Positions 7,339 through 16,561 of a DNA stretch of 64,000 nt are shown here, in pieces; position 1 is the first letter of the stretch, and each line of letters starts with the position of its first letter. The stretch comes from Galbibacter marinus (lineage in GTDB: Bacteria; Bacteroidota; Bacteroidia; Flavobacteriales; Flavobacteriaceae), in NCBI RefSeq assembly GCF_000300875.1, contig NZ_AMSG01000001.1, positions 334,437 through 398,436 on the forward strand, read 5' to 3'. A program made the position numbers and the translations under genes. The notes beneath the pieces are model-generated. The model was not told the origin of the DNA. It worked only from the letters and a program-made list of their open reading frames with translations, and did no database searches.

Positions 7339-10300
7339 ATGAAACACCAAAGTTCTTCAAATGCCTCAGATCATTGCAAGGATGTGAGTGGCTTTGTGCA
7401 GAAGCCTCCTAAGGAATGGAAATTAGGGATGGTTTTTCTTTTTTTTACTCTTTTTACTACAACGATTTCGGCGCAACAAATTCAGGTCACTGGAAAGGTT
7501 GAAGCTGGAGATGTTGGCGGTCCATTACCTGGGGTAACTGTTTTGGAAAAAGGAGTTAGTAATGGAACCTCTACTAATTTTGACGGTGAATTTTCACTGT
7601 CCGTTTCAGGTCCAGAATCCGTTCTGGTATTTTCTTACATTGGATATTCTACTAAAGAAATTGTTGTGGGTAACCAAACCACCATCAACCTTGTTTTAGA
7701 AGAGGATGTCAACCAGTTGGATGAGGTTGTACTGATCGATTATGGATATGGTAAGGTACAACAGTCCGATATGACTGGGTCTGTGGCTACCATGAGCAGT
7801 ACAGAGATAGCGAAAATTCCAGTGGCCAGTGCTGCGGAGGTACTCTCTGGTAGGTTACCAGGTGTGAATGTAACTACTGCCGATGGAGAACCAGGCGCTG
7901 AAATTCGAATTAGAGTTCGTGGAGGTGGTTCTATTACTCAGGACAATTCTCCTCTTTTTGTTGTTGATGGATTTATTGTTAGTAGTATAACAGATGTCCC
8001 CCCAAACGATATTCAAAGTATTGATGTTTTAAAGGATGCTGCTGCCACAGCAGTTTACGGAGCCCAGGCTTCTAATGGTGTTGTGGTTATCACTACAAAA
8101 TCACCTACTGTTGGAAAGGTGTCCATTTCCTATAACAACTATTTTCAGTTTAACGAATTACCAAAAGATAGACGCTACGAAGTTTTATCTCCTTATGAAT
8201 ATGTGATGGCAAATTATGAGTATGCCAGATTGCAAGGTCAAACCGCAGTGGATGATTTCGAGAAATATTTTGGGAACTACGATGACTTAGAATTGTATAA
8301 ATATAAACCTGCCACGGATTGGCAAGAAGAATTGTTTGGTGGGCAGAGAATGTCTCAGTATCACAATTTGAGTGTTAGTGGTGGAACTGAACAAACAAAA
8401 ATGCGATTAAGTGTTACCCGAAACAATGAAGAGGGACTATTAACTGGTTCAGCTTATGAGCGAACTTCGATTAATTTTAAATTAAATCAAAAGCTAGCCG
8501 ATCCTTTGTATTTAGATGTATCTGCAAGGATTACCAATACAGAGATCGACGGTGCAGGAACCTCCAATAATGCACAATTAAAAATTAAAGATGCCGTACA
8601 GGCAAGGCCTGTTAACGGTATTGCGGATGAATTGGATATTGATTTGAACGCACCGAATACGGATAATGATTACCAACAATTTTTATTGTCTTTGGTCGAT
8701 CCTACTGAACTTGTTAAACAAGATTGGAGAAAACGAAGCGATAATAATTATGTCCTTAATGCAGGATTGACCTGGTCAATACTACCTGATTTGGACCTTA
8801 AGACCGTTTACACCAATCAACGTAGGTTCCGAGAAGAATTACGTTTCTATGGACCTTTAACAGGTGAGTCGTTTAACAATGGGGGAAGCATGCCACTAGG
8901 GCAAAAGGAAGATCGTGACAACACTTCCTATCGTTGGCTTACTACTTTGAATTATAAAAAACAATGGTCATCAGATTATAAATTAGACTTCTTAGTTGGT
9001 TTCGAAATGTCGTCTTCATCAGGAAAACGTTCCTTTATTCGAGCCGAAGACTTTAGATTGTCTATTACGCCTGAGGAATTATTTGCTAATATGGCCTTTG
9101 GTCGTGTGGATAGACTCTCCACTTCTGAAGATACAGATATTAATAGACGCTCTGCTTTTGGACGTCTGGATTTTCAGCTTTGGGAACGTTTTATATGGAC
9201 GCTAACCTTTAGAGCAGATGAATCGAGTCGTTTCTCCGAAGGAAATCGATTGGGTGTGTTTCCCGCTTTGGCTTTCGCCTGGAAACTTAACAACGAAAAA
9301 TTCATGGAGAATGTCGATTTCGTTGATGATCTAAAACTTAGAATCACTTATGGTGAAACGGGTAATGATCGTATTGATGCTACGGCAACACAGTTTCTTT
9401 TTTCCGCAACTACTAACCGTGGACCAGGTTTTGGAAACATAGACAATGTATATTACACTCCTAGCAGCGATATTTTATACAATCCGGATTTAAAATGGGA
9501 AACAACGGTGACCAACAATATAGGGTTGGATTTTACCCTTTTCAATCACAGACTAAGAGGAAGCTTAGATTACTATAAGAATGAAACTAGAGACTTACTT
9601 TTGGCTTCCGCTATACCGAATAATACTGGATTCTCTGAACAATGGGCTAATATTGGTTCAACTTCTAATCAGGGTATTGAGTTTGGGGCAACAGGTTATA
9701 TTGTAGATACAGATAATTTTAGTCTTTCAGCTAATTTCAATATTGGTGCCAATACCTTTAAGATTGAGGAGCTCGATGGAACTACAGAACGATTTCAACG
9801 ATCCAATTGGGCAAGTACTGACTTAAATAACATAAACGATTATTACCTTACTGTAGGTGGTAAAATAGGAGATATTTATGGTTATGTGACCGATGGCATG
9901 TACACCACAAATGATTTTGAGTCTTATGACCAAGCCGCAGGAGAATACATTTTAAAAGAAGGGATTCCTTCTTCAGGGTCGGTGGTAGGAAATACTAACA
10001 TCCGTCCAGGGTTTCTACGATTAAAAGATTTGGATGGCAATGGAGAAATTAACGCCGATGACCGTAAGGTGATTGGAAATGCGCTTCCTGATTTTCAAGG
10101 TGGATTTGGACTAAGCGCTCAGTACAAAGGTTTCGATCTATCTATTTTCTTTAACTATCAGTATGGAAACGATGTTTACAATACTGGGAAAATACAGTAC
10201 AATCAGTTCAGAAGGGTGACTTATGGTAATATGTTAAACACCATGAATATGGATAATCGCTATTCCTATATCGATGTGGACGGACAGCTAACAGGAGTAG

Positions 10301-10662
10301 CTGGTGGAGTGGTAACCGATTTAAATCAATTACAACAACTAAACCAGGATAAGAATATATGGTCTCATGGTAGTCATGGGATTGCAGGTGCTGTGGTTCA
10401 TTCATGGGCTATTGAGGATGGTTCCTTTTTAAGACTTAACAATTTGACCTTGGGATATAACTTACCCAGAAAATGGATTTCCAAACTTGGAATGACACAA
10501 TTTAGAGTTTATGCCACTGGTAGAAACCTAAAATTATGGACCAATTATTCAGGGTATGATCCTGAAGTGAATTCATCAAACAACGGTCTTACACCAGGAG
10601 TGGATTACTCTTCCTTTCCTAGAAGCCGTTCGTACACCTTTGGGCTAAACCTAACTTTTTAA
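7339..10662 (+). CDS. SusC/RagA family TonB-linked outer membrane protein
   Basis: TonB-dependent transporter importing oligosaccharides across the outer membrane together with its SusD lid. The 1107-residue protein has an N-terminal hydrophobic signal (about residues 30-47, ending ISAQQ), a carboxypeptidase-regulatory-like domain (VTGKVEAG to about residue 130), the plug domain with SSTEIAKIPVASAAEVLSG and VFVVDG-type motif, and a beta-barrel ending in LNLTF. The stretch RLNNLTLGYNLP close to the C-terminus is typical of SusC. The signal starts unusually far in, so a later start is possible. It is the first gene of the pectin PUL and is followed 12 nt later by susD. Confidence 0.95.
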   Translation: MKHQSSSNASDHCKDVSGFVQKPPKEWKLGMVFLFFTLFTTTISAQQIQVTGKVEAGDVGGPLPGVTVLEKGVSNGTSTNFDGEFSLSVSGPESVLVFSYIGYSTKEIVVGNQTTINLVLEEDVNQLDEVVLIDYGYGKVQQSDMTGSVATMSSTEIAKIPVASAAEVLSGRLPGVNVTTADGEPGAEIRIRVRGGGSITQDNSPLFVVDGFIVSSITDVPPNDIQSIDVLKDAAATAVYGAQASNGVVVITTKSPTVGKVSISYNNYFQFNELPKDRRYEVLSPYEYVMANYEYARLQGQTAVDDFEKYFGNYDDLELYKYKPATDWQEELFGGQRMSQYHNLSVSGGTEQTKMRLSVTRNNEEGLLTGSAYERTSINFKLNQKLADPLYLDVSARITNTEIDGAGTSNNAQLKIKDAVQARPVNGIADELDIDLNAPNTDNDYQQFLLSLVDPTELVKQDWRKRSDNNYVLNAGLTWSILPDLDLKTVYTNQRRFREELRFYGPLTGESFNNGGSMPLGQKEDRDNTSYRWLTTLNYKKQWSSDYKLDFLVGFEMSSSSGKRSFIRAEDFRLSITPEELFANMAFGRVDRLSTSEDTDINRRSAFGRLDFQLWERFIWTLTFRADESSRFSEGNRLGVFPALAFAWKLNNEKFMENVDFVDDLKLRITYGETGNDRIDATATQFLFSATTNRGPGFGNIDNVYYTPSSDILYNPDLKWETTVTNNIGLDFTLFNHRLRGSLDYYKNETRDLLLASAIPNNTGFSEQWANIGSTSNQGIEFGATGYIVDTDNFSLSANFNIGANTFKIEELDGTTERFQRSNWASTDLNNINDYYLTVGGKIGDIYGYVTDGMYTTNDFESYDQAAGEYILKEGIPSSGSVVGNTNIRPGFLRLKDLDGNGEINADDRKVIGNALPDFQGGFGLSAQYKGFDLSIFFNYQYGNDVYNTGKIQYNQFRRVTYGNMLNTMNMDNRYSYIDVDGQLTGVAGGVVTDLNQLQQLNQDKNIWSHGSHGIAGAVVHSWAIEDGSFLRLNNLTLGYNLPRKWISKLGMTQFRVYATGRNLKLWTNYSGYDPEVNSSNNGLTPGVDYSSFPRSRSYTFGLNLTF

Positions 10663-10674
10663 TCCTTTTAAACA

Positions 10675-12501
10675 ATGAAAAATATAGCAAGTTTATTTAA
10701 AATAGGATTTACATCAATTACGCTGATCTTTGCCATGTCGGCCTGTAGTGATGATTTTATGGAGCCAGACTCTATTTCGACCTTCGATAATGCATATATT
10801 TATTCCAATGTAGATGATGCCAGAAATGGGGTCAACGCGATTTACTCCTATTTTAATCAGGACGCCTTTCGTTCCCGTTTATCAAATAACTTTACTGGAA
10901 ATACCGATATTGAACACCAATCGGGATGGAGTAGTAATGGAGATCGTTATCAGATATGGAATCTCGATGCCCTTCCAAGTAATAGGGATTTAGATATTGT
11001 ATGGACTTATGCTTATAGAGCCATAAGAGATGCCAATATTGCCATTGAAGGAATTACCTTAAGTGGAAATTTAGAAAATCAAGACCAGACAATTCGTGCT
11101 ACAATGCATCATTTGCTAGGGGAAGCTTATACCCTTAGGGCGTACTGGTATAGTATGCTGATCTATTATTTTGGAGATGTTCCCTATGTGGTTAGTGCAC
11201 CTATTGCAGGTCAGGATTTTAATTTACCCAAAACCCATAGAAACGAAATTTTAAGTGGGGAAATTCAGCAACTAATTGCTGTTGAACAGAACATGAAGTG
11301 GGCCGACCAAACCACCTATGGTGTTGAACAGGTTAATAGAGAATACACCTTAGGAATGATCGCTCGTTTAGCCTTACAAAGGGGTGGATATTATCTAAAA
11401 CCAAACCTTAGTCTTGGCAGGGAAAGTGATTATCTTGAATATTATGAGATTGCTAAACAATATACTCAGAAACTGATCACACTAAAAGATCGCCCACTGC
11501 CAGAGGATTTTTCTCAGATATTCCTAAACAATGTAACCTTTCAAACACCGACCAACAGTGAAATACTTTTCGAAGTACCTTTTTCACTTAACAGTGGCGA
11601 TGTGGGCTGGAATATTGGGATTGAAGTTGAAGGAGGGCCAACTTCCTCTCATGCTTATGGTTCCGGAAATAATTATATGGCCATGCCAGTTACCTATTAC
11701 TTTTCTTTTGACACCTTAGATATTAGAAGAGATGTCACTTGTGGATTGTATAGAATAAACAAGGACTTTGAGGCTGAATTTATCAATGGGCCCATGAATA
11801 TTTCTCAAGGTAAATGGGGGCGTCATTTACTGACAACACCTCCAGGAGCTTCTACGGCTAAAAGTACAGGGATCAACTGGCCGATGATGCGATATGCTGA
11901 TGTTCTTTTGATGTTTGCAGAAGCAGAAAATGAGCTAAACGGTCCAACAGCTGCAGCTCAAGAAGCCTTGAAACGTGTCCGTCAAAGAGCTTTTAAGAGC
12001 GAGGATTGGGCGGAAAAAGTTGATCAGTATGTCGCTGAAATCTCCGCTGATAAATCCAGTTTCTTCGATGCAATTGTCGATGAACGCGCTTGGGAATTTG
12101 GTGGTGAGATGATACGCAAATATGAACTTATTCGCTGGGGGATATACTCAGAAAAGGTGGCTGAAACTGTTGAAGGATTAAAAAAATTGGCAGACGAGGC
12201 TAATAATGGTACAACGGATCTCCCTGATTATATGTATTGGAAATTAGATCAGCAAGGTGAATTCACCATTTTGAATCCTAATCGAAAAGTAATTGCACCC
12301 CCAGATGATACTTGGAATCAAGTACCTTTTCTATTGGATCTACACGATGAGACCACTAATTATGATGAGTGGATTACTAGGGATTGGGAGAATTACATTA
12401 ACGGCCCTAATCCAGGAGTAGTTAGGTATATTTTTCCTATACCCACAATTGCGGTGGAGAATAGTCAGGGCACACTAAAAAATGATGGATACGGATTCTA
12501 G
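10675..12501 (+). CDS. SusD/RagB family nutrient-binding outer membrane lipoprotein
   Basis: Surface lipoprotein that captures glycan fragments and closes over the SusC barrel. The signal ends in a lipobox with the cysteine of MSACSDDF near residue 23. SusD features are the TPR-like region around LGEAYTLRAYWYSMLIYYFGD and the C-terminal RYADVLLMFAEAENE followed by DERAWEFGGE and YELIRWG. The length of 608 aa is within the family range. Immediate linkage to the SusC gene and to pectin enzymes indicates that its ligand is a pectic oligosaccharide (inference). Confidence 0.95.
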   Translation: MKNIASLFKIGFTSITLIFAMSACSDDFMEPDSISTFDNAYIYSNVDDARNGVNAIYSYFNQDAFRSRLSNNFTGNTDIEHQSGWSSNGDRYQIWNLDALPSNRDLDIVWTYAYRAIRDANIAIEGITLSGNLENQDQTIRATMHHLLGEAYTLRAYWYSMLIYYFGDVPYVVSAPIAGQDFNLPKTHRNEILSGEIQQLIAVEQNMKWADQTTYGVEQVNREYTLGMIARLALQRGGYYLKPNLSLGRESDYLEYYEIAKQYTQKLITLKDRPLPEDFSQIFLNNVTFQTPTNSEILFEVPFSLNSGDVGWNIGIEVEGGPTSSHAYGSGNNYMAMPVTYYFSFDTLDIRRDVTCGLYRINKDFEAEFINGPMNISQGKWGRHLLTTPPGASTAKSTGINWPMMRYADVLLMFAEAENELNGPTAAAQEALKRVRQRAFKSEDWAEKVDQYVAEISADKSSFFDAIVDERAWEFGGEMIRKYELIRWGIYSEKVAETVEGLKKLADEANNGTTDLPDYMYWKLDQQGEFTILNPNRKVIAPPDDTWNQVPFLLDLHDETTNYDEWITRDWENYINGPNPGVVRYIFPIPTIAVENSQGTLKNDGYGF

Positions 12502-12522
12502 ATCAACTAAAAAAACACCAAA

Positions 12523-14196
12523 ATGAAAATCAACAAAAATATAATGAACAATCAGCTCCTTATCTGCTTTGTCCTATGTGCTGGTTTCTTTATAGCATGT
12601 AGTGATGATGATCAGTCAGACTATGAGAAAACAAGGCTATTTCGTCCAGTACTCAATGAAGAGTTGTACTCTGAAGGCAATAGTATTATTGTAGATATGG
12701 GTAGCTTAAAAGCGGCTCAGTCCTATAGTTTTGAGGTGAGTAGGGATACTTTTTCTACCGTGGATTACGCCTTTAAAACGGACACCAGCTTTGTGACCAT
12801 TGATGAGAAATTAGTAGGTGAAGAATTATTTTGGAATACGTTATATCAGGTAAGGGTTATTGCCCATGCATCAGACCCACAGTACGATAGTAAGATGTCA
12901 GATTTAGGGAATGTGCGCACACAGCGTTTCCCTACGATTTTGAATATTCCAAAGGCTTACGATGTGACGGATGTAGCTGCTAGGGTTACTTGGACCCCTA
13001 CAGGAGCTGCCGTAACTTCAATGCAAGTATTCGCAGGAGAAGATTTGAAATTAGCCACTCCACTAATCGATGCTGTTTCGGTAGGATCAGATGAGCAAGC
13101 AAGTGGAGAAAGCTTTATTTATGGACTAGAGCCAGAGACTGATTACCAAATAGCTATTTACAGTGGAGACGAAATCCGTGGTTGGGTGAATTACAGCACA
13201 AAAGTAGCTGATCTTGATCCTAGTCTTCCAAATGTTATTGACCTCACCGAAAATGAGAGTTCTTCTGCTGTGGCAGATGCGGTGGCAACTGCACCAGACG
13301 GAGCCATTATTCTGGTCAAACGTGGTGTAACCTATGATTTGCCATCGGATGATTTAACCAAATCAATTACCATCCGAGGAGCCTATGGCTTTGGACCGCA
13401 GAAGGCTAAATTGTATACCACTGGGAATTGGAATATTGCGGCCAATAGCAATATCGATCATATTAACTTTATAGATATGGAAATCAGAGGTGAAGATTAT
13501 AGTGGAGACTATGTATTTAATCCCAATACGGACAATGTATATGTTAGAGAGCTGAATTTTGAAAATTGTGAGATAGGAACCTTTAGAGGTATTATTAGAA
13601 TTAGAGGAACTGTGGAGATTGATAACTATATCATCAATAACAGCGTTGTTGATAGTATTGGAGGTTATGGAATTATCACCACCGACACTGACCCTAGTGA
13701 TCCTATGACGGCTCATGTGAATACTATTGTTTTGAGTAACAGTACTTTTAATAAAATTGATACTGGAATACAGTCACGTAATAATTCGCTATCCTTGACC
13801 ATTGAGGGTTGTACATTTGCCAATTTTATTGTTCCTGGAGGCCGATTACTGCGTTACAGAGGCGGTGATGGAAACAACAATATCACTGGTGGGATAACCA
13901 TTAGTAATTCTGTATTCGGTCATAGTTGGGATCAATCAGGAGCAGGGGAATACGGAAGTATTCAAGGAATTGGAGAAGGTTTGGAATCTACCTCTATTTC
14001 ACTTTTAAACAACTATAGTACTCAGAATTTTGCTTTTAGTGAATCAACTGAAATTCCTGGGTTTCCTCTCGGGAATTACAATAGTACACAAGAGGATTTA
14101 TGGGTGAACCCAGATCAGAATGACTTTAATTATAAAGACTCTGGGTTTTCTGGAAAATACACCGCTGGTGATCCACGATGGAGAGCCAAGCTTTAA
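12523..14196 (+). CDS. DUF5123/DUF4957-like surface lipoprotein of pectin PUL
   Basis: A 557-residue lipoprotein (lipobox cysteine in FFIACSDDD). The N-terminal half holds fibronectin-III-like segments, e.g. SYSFEVSRDTF and YGLEPETDYQIAIYSGD. The C-terminal half, from about residue 240, reads as a right-handed parallel beta-helix: repeated IRIRGTVEIDN, NSVVDSIGGYGI and ISNSVFGHS turns. This architecture resembles the DUF4957/DUF5123 proteins found after susD in pectin loci. No catalytic residues could be assigned. It most likely binds pectin on the cell surface, taking the place SusE/F have elsewhere; a lyase role cannot be ruled out. The start may also be the second ATG at 12544. Confidence 0.7.
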   Translation: MKINKNIMNNQLLICFVLCAGFFIACSDDDQSDYEKTRLFRPVLNEELYSEGNSIIVDMGSLKAAQSYSFEVSRDTFSTVDYAFKTDTSFVTIDEKLVGEELFWNTLYQVRVIAHASDPQYDSKMSDLGNVRTQRFPTILNIPKAYDVTDVAARVTWTPTGAAVTSMQVFAGEDLKLATPLIDAVSVGSDEQASGESFIYGLEPETDYQIAIYSGDEIRGWVNYSTKVADLDPSLPNVIDLTENESSSAVADAVATAPDGAIILVKRGVTYDLPSDDLTKSITIRGAYGFGPQKAKLYTTGNWNIAANSNIDHINFIDMEIRGEDYSGDYVFNPNTDNVYVRELNFENCEIGTFRGIIRIRGTVEIDNYIINNSVVDSIGGYGIITTDTDPSDPMTAHVNTIVLSNSTFNKIDTGIQSRNNSLSLTIEGCTFANFIVPGGRLLRYRGGDGNNNITGGITISNSVFGHSWDQSGAGEYGSIQGIGEGLESTSISLLNNYSTQNFAFSESTEIPGFPLGNYNSTQEDLWVNPDQNDFNYKDSGFSGKYTAGDPRWRAKL

Positions 14197-14209
14197 AGAA
14201 TGGAATTGA

Positions 14210-14239
14210 ATTGTTTTAGTTTGTTTGTAGTTAAATTTG
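14210..14239 (+). promoter_or_regulatory. Possible internal promoter before the pectin enzymes
   Basis: ATTG at 14210-14213 and TAAATTTG at 14232-14239 are 18 nt apart, one short of the Bacteroidota optimum. The pair lies in the only larger gap of the locus and would give a separate transcript for the enzyme genes. Weak evidence because the -33 box is imperfect. Confidence 0.35.
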
Positions 14240-14256
14240 CTTAACGCTGAGAAAAC

Positions 14257-14284
14257 GCACCGGTAGTAGTTAGTATACCGGTGC
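14257..14284 (+). other. Strong hairpin between binding-protein and enzyme genes
   Basis: Two perfect 9-nt arms, GCACCGGTA and TACCGGTGC, enclose a 10-nt loop. No run of T follows, so it does not look like an ordinary intrinsic terminator. It could stabilise or process the mRNA between the SusCD part and the enzyme part, or form part of the leader of an internal transcript. Confidence 0.6.
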
Positions 14285-14346
14285 ATGACTCAGTCTCTTA
14301 AGTATTCAAGCTAATTGGAACATCAGAATTATATAATTTTTAGCAT

Positions 14347-16551
14347 ATGTTTAAGAAGAGTCGCGTACTAGGATACCTTTTATTTCTTTGTAGCTTTTCG
14401 CTTTCTGCTCAGCAGTTGGCTTTTCCGGGAGCTGAAGGTTATGGGCAATACGCCTCTGGAGGTAGAGGTGGCGAAGTATATGTGGTTACCAATGTAAACG
14501 ATGACGGAGAAGGTAGTTTAAGAAAAGGTATTCGCAAAGATGGACCAAGAATTATTGTGTTTGCAGTCTCAGGGACTATAAATTTAGAATCTCCTTTAGA
14601 TATTAATAAACCAGACTTGACGATTCTTGGACAGACCGCTCCACCAAAGGGAATCACTTTAAAAGGATATCCATTAAATGTAAAGGCGAACAACGTTATT
14701 ATTCGATACCTTCGGTGTCGTATGGGCGATATTAACGGTATCGAATCGGATGCTCTTGGAGGTCGCGATTTAAAAGGTGTTATAATCGACCACTGTTCCA
14801 TAAGTTGGGCTGTAGATGAGAATGTTTCCTTTTATAGAAATGAGGACTTCACCATGCAATGGTGCATCGTTTCTGAGGCTTTGAACAAATCAGTTCATTC
14901 TAAAGGAGCTCATGGATATGGAGGAATTTGGGGTGGTGTAAACGCATCTTTTCATCACAATCTAATTGCCAATAACAACAGTAGAAATCCCAGGTTTAGC
15001 GGTTCTAAGTCTACCAAAAACAGTAAAGATGAATTTGTAGATTTTCGCAATAATGTAATCTACAATTGGGGGTTTAATAGTGTGTATGGAGGAGAGAATG
15101 GCACCTATTCCATGGTCAATAATTATTATAAACCAGGGCCAGCAACTACCAAAGAAGACCGTATTGTGAACCCGTCTAAACCTTATGGTAAATTTTATGT
15201 GGAAGGTAACTTCATAGAAGGTTCTGCGAAGATATCTATGGATAATTGGGATGGCGGTGTTCAGTGTGATCAGCCTGAATTAACTAAGCTTACCACAGCT
15301 CCAGAAGTTGAAAATGTAAAAACCCATCAAGCAAAACAGGCCTATCGACTAGTGCTAAGAGATGCTGGAAATAGCCTTTACAGGGACGCAGTCGATCTTC
15401 GCATAATACAAGGAGTTAAAACAGGAAAAGCAGCTTATAACAAAGGGATTATAGATTCTCAAGATGATGTAGATGGTTGGCCTATTCTTCCAAAAAACAG
15501 TATAGAGCAGGATACTGATTTGGATGGGATTCCTGATTTTTGGGAAGATGATAATGGTTTAGATAAAACAAAAAATGATGCGGGTTTACATACCTTAGAT
15601 AATCATTATGTAAATATTGAGGTGTATGCAAATTCGCTAGTTCCTAAGGTGTATGACTATACAGTGGCACCCGATGGAAGTGGAGATTTTTTAAAGGTAC
15701 AGGACGCTATTGATGCCGTGCCTGATTTTCGTAAAAATCGAACCTATATTTATATTAGTAATGGTGTGTATAAAGAGAAACTAATACTGCCAAATAGTAA
15801 AACAAATGTGAGTTTGATAGGACAGGACAAAGAAAAAACCATCATAACAAATGACGATTTCGCCTCTAAGGTAAATGAATTTGGAGAAGAAATGGGAACT
15901 ACAGGCTCTAGTACATTTTTTGTTTTCGGTGATGGTTTTCAGAGTGAGAATTTGAGTTTTGAAAATAGTGCTGGAAATGTTGGTCAAGCTGTGGCTGTTC
16001 GAGTAAGTGGTGACAGGGTTGTATTTTACAATTGTAGATTCCTTGGAAACCAAGACACCTTATACTTACAAGGAACTCATAGTAGGCAATATTATAAAGA
16101 GTGCTATATTGAAGGAACCGTCGATTTTATTTTTGGCGCCTCTACAGCGTTCTTTGAAAACTGTACCATTAATGCCAAGTCTAAAGGTTATATTACAGCG
16201 GCTTCGACAACAAAGGATACGCCATATGGGATGGTTTTTAAAAATTGTAAACTTATTAGTAGTTCCCAAAAACACAGTGTTTACCTAGGGCGCCCTTGGA
16301 GGAATTATGCCCAAACGGTTTGGATTGACTGTTATATGGAGGATCATATAATACCCCAAGGATGGCATAATTGGAACAAGCCTGAGGCGGAGCGAACAGT
16401 AGTTTATGCCGAATTCAACTCCAGTGGACCTGGCGCAGCAACTAACCGAGTGGCATGGTCCAAGAAGTTAACCAAAAGCAAAGCTTTGGAGTATACTAAA
16501 GAAAAGATATTAAAAGGAAATGATAATTGGAATCCAACTATAAACAATTGA
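14347..16551 (+). CDS. Fused pectate lyase (PL1) and pectin methylesterase (CE8)
   Basis: Secreted two-enzyme protein of 734 aa with a signal peptide ending LSAQQ. Residues about 24-430 form a PL1-type pectate lyase beta-helix: FPGAEGYGQYASGGRGGEV at the start, IDHCSISWAVDENVS, and SRNPRFSG with candidate catalytic Arg216. A Ca-binding-like DTDLDGIPDFWEDDNG linker follows. Residues about 438-725 are a CE8 pectinesterase: GNQDTLYLQG (Asp570), GTVDFIFGAS (Asp593) and YLGRPWRNYAQT (Arg649), the full catalytic set. The fusion would remove methyl esters and cut the exposed polygalacturonate in one protein. GH28 follows 10 nt later. Confidence 0.93.
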   Translation: MFKKSRVLGYLLFLCSFSLSAQQLAFPGAEGYGQYASGGRGGEVYVVTNVNDDGEGSLRKGIRKDGPRIIVFAVSGTINLESPLDINKPDLTILGQTAPPKGITLKGYPLNVKANNVIIRYLRCRMGDINGIESDALGGRDLKGVIIDHCSISWAVDENVSFYRNEDFTMQWCIVSEALNKSVHSKGAHGYGGIWGGVNASFHHNLIANNNSRNPRFSGSKSTKNSKDEFVDFRNNVIYNWGFNSVYGGENGTYSMVNNYYKPGPATTKEDRIVNPSKPYGKFYVEGNFIEGSAKISMDNWDGGVQCDQPELTKLTTAPEVENVKTHQAKQAYRLVLRDAGNSLYRDAVDLRIIQGVKTGKAAYNKGIIDSQDDVDGWPILPKNSIEQDTDLDGIPDFWEDDNGLDKTKNDAGLHTLDNHYVNIEVYANSLVPKVYDYTVAPDGSGDFLKVQDAIDAVPDFRKNRTYIYISNGVYKEKLILPNSKTNVSLIGQDKEKTIITNDDFASKVNEFGEEMGTTGSSTFFVFGDGFQSENLSFENSAGNVGQAVAVRVSGDRVVFYNCRFLGNQDTLYLQGTHSRQYYKECYIEGTVDFIFGASTAFFENCTINAKSKGYITAASTTKDTPYGMVFKNCKLISSSQKHSVYLGRPWRNYAQTVWIDCYMEDHIIPQGWHNWNKPEAERTVVYAEFNSSGPGAATNRVAWSKKLTKSKALEYTKEKILKGNDNWNPTINN

Positions 16552-16561
16552 ATTAACAACT

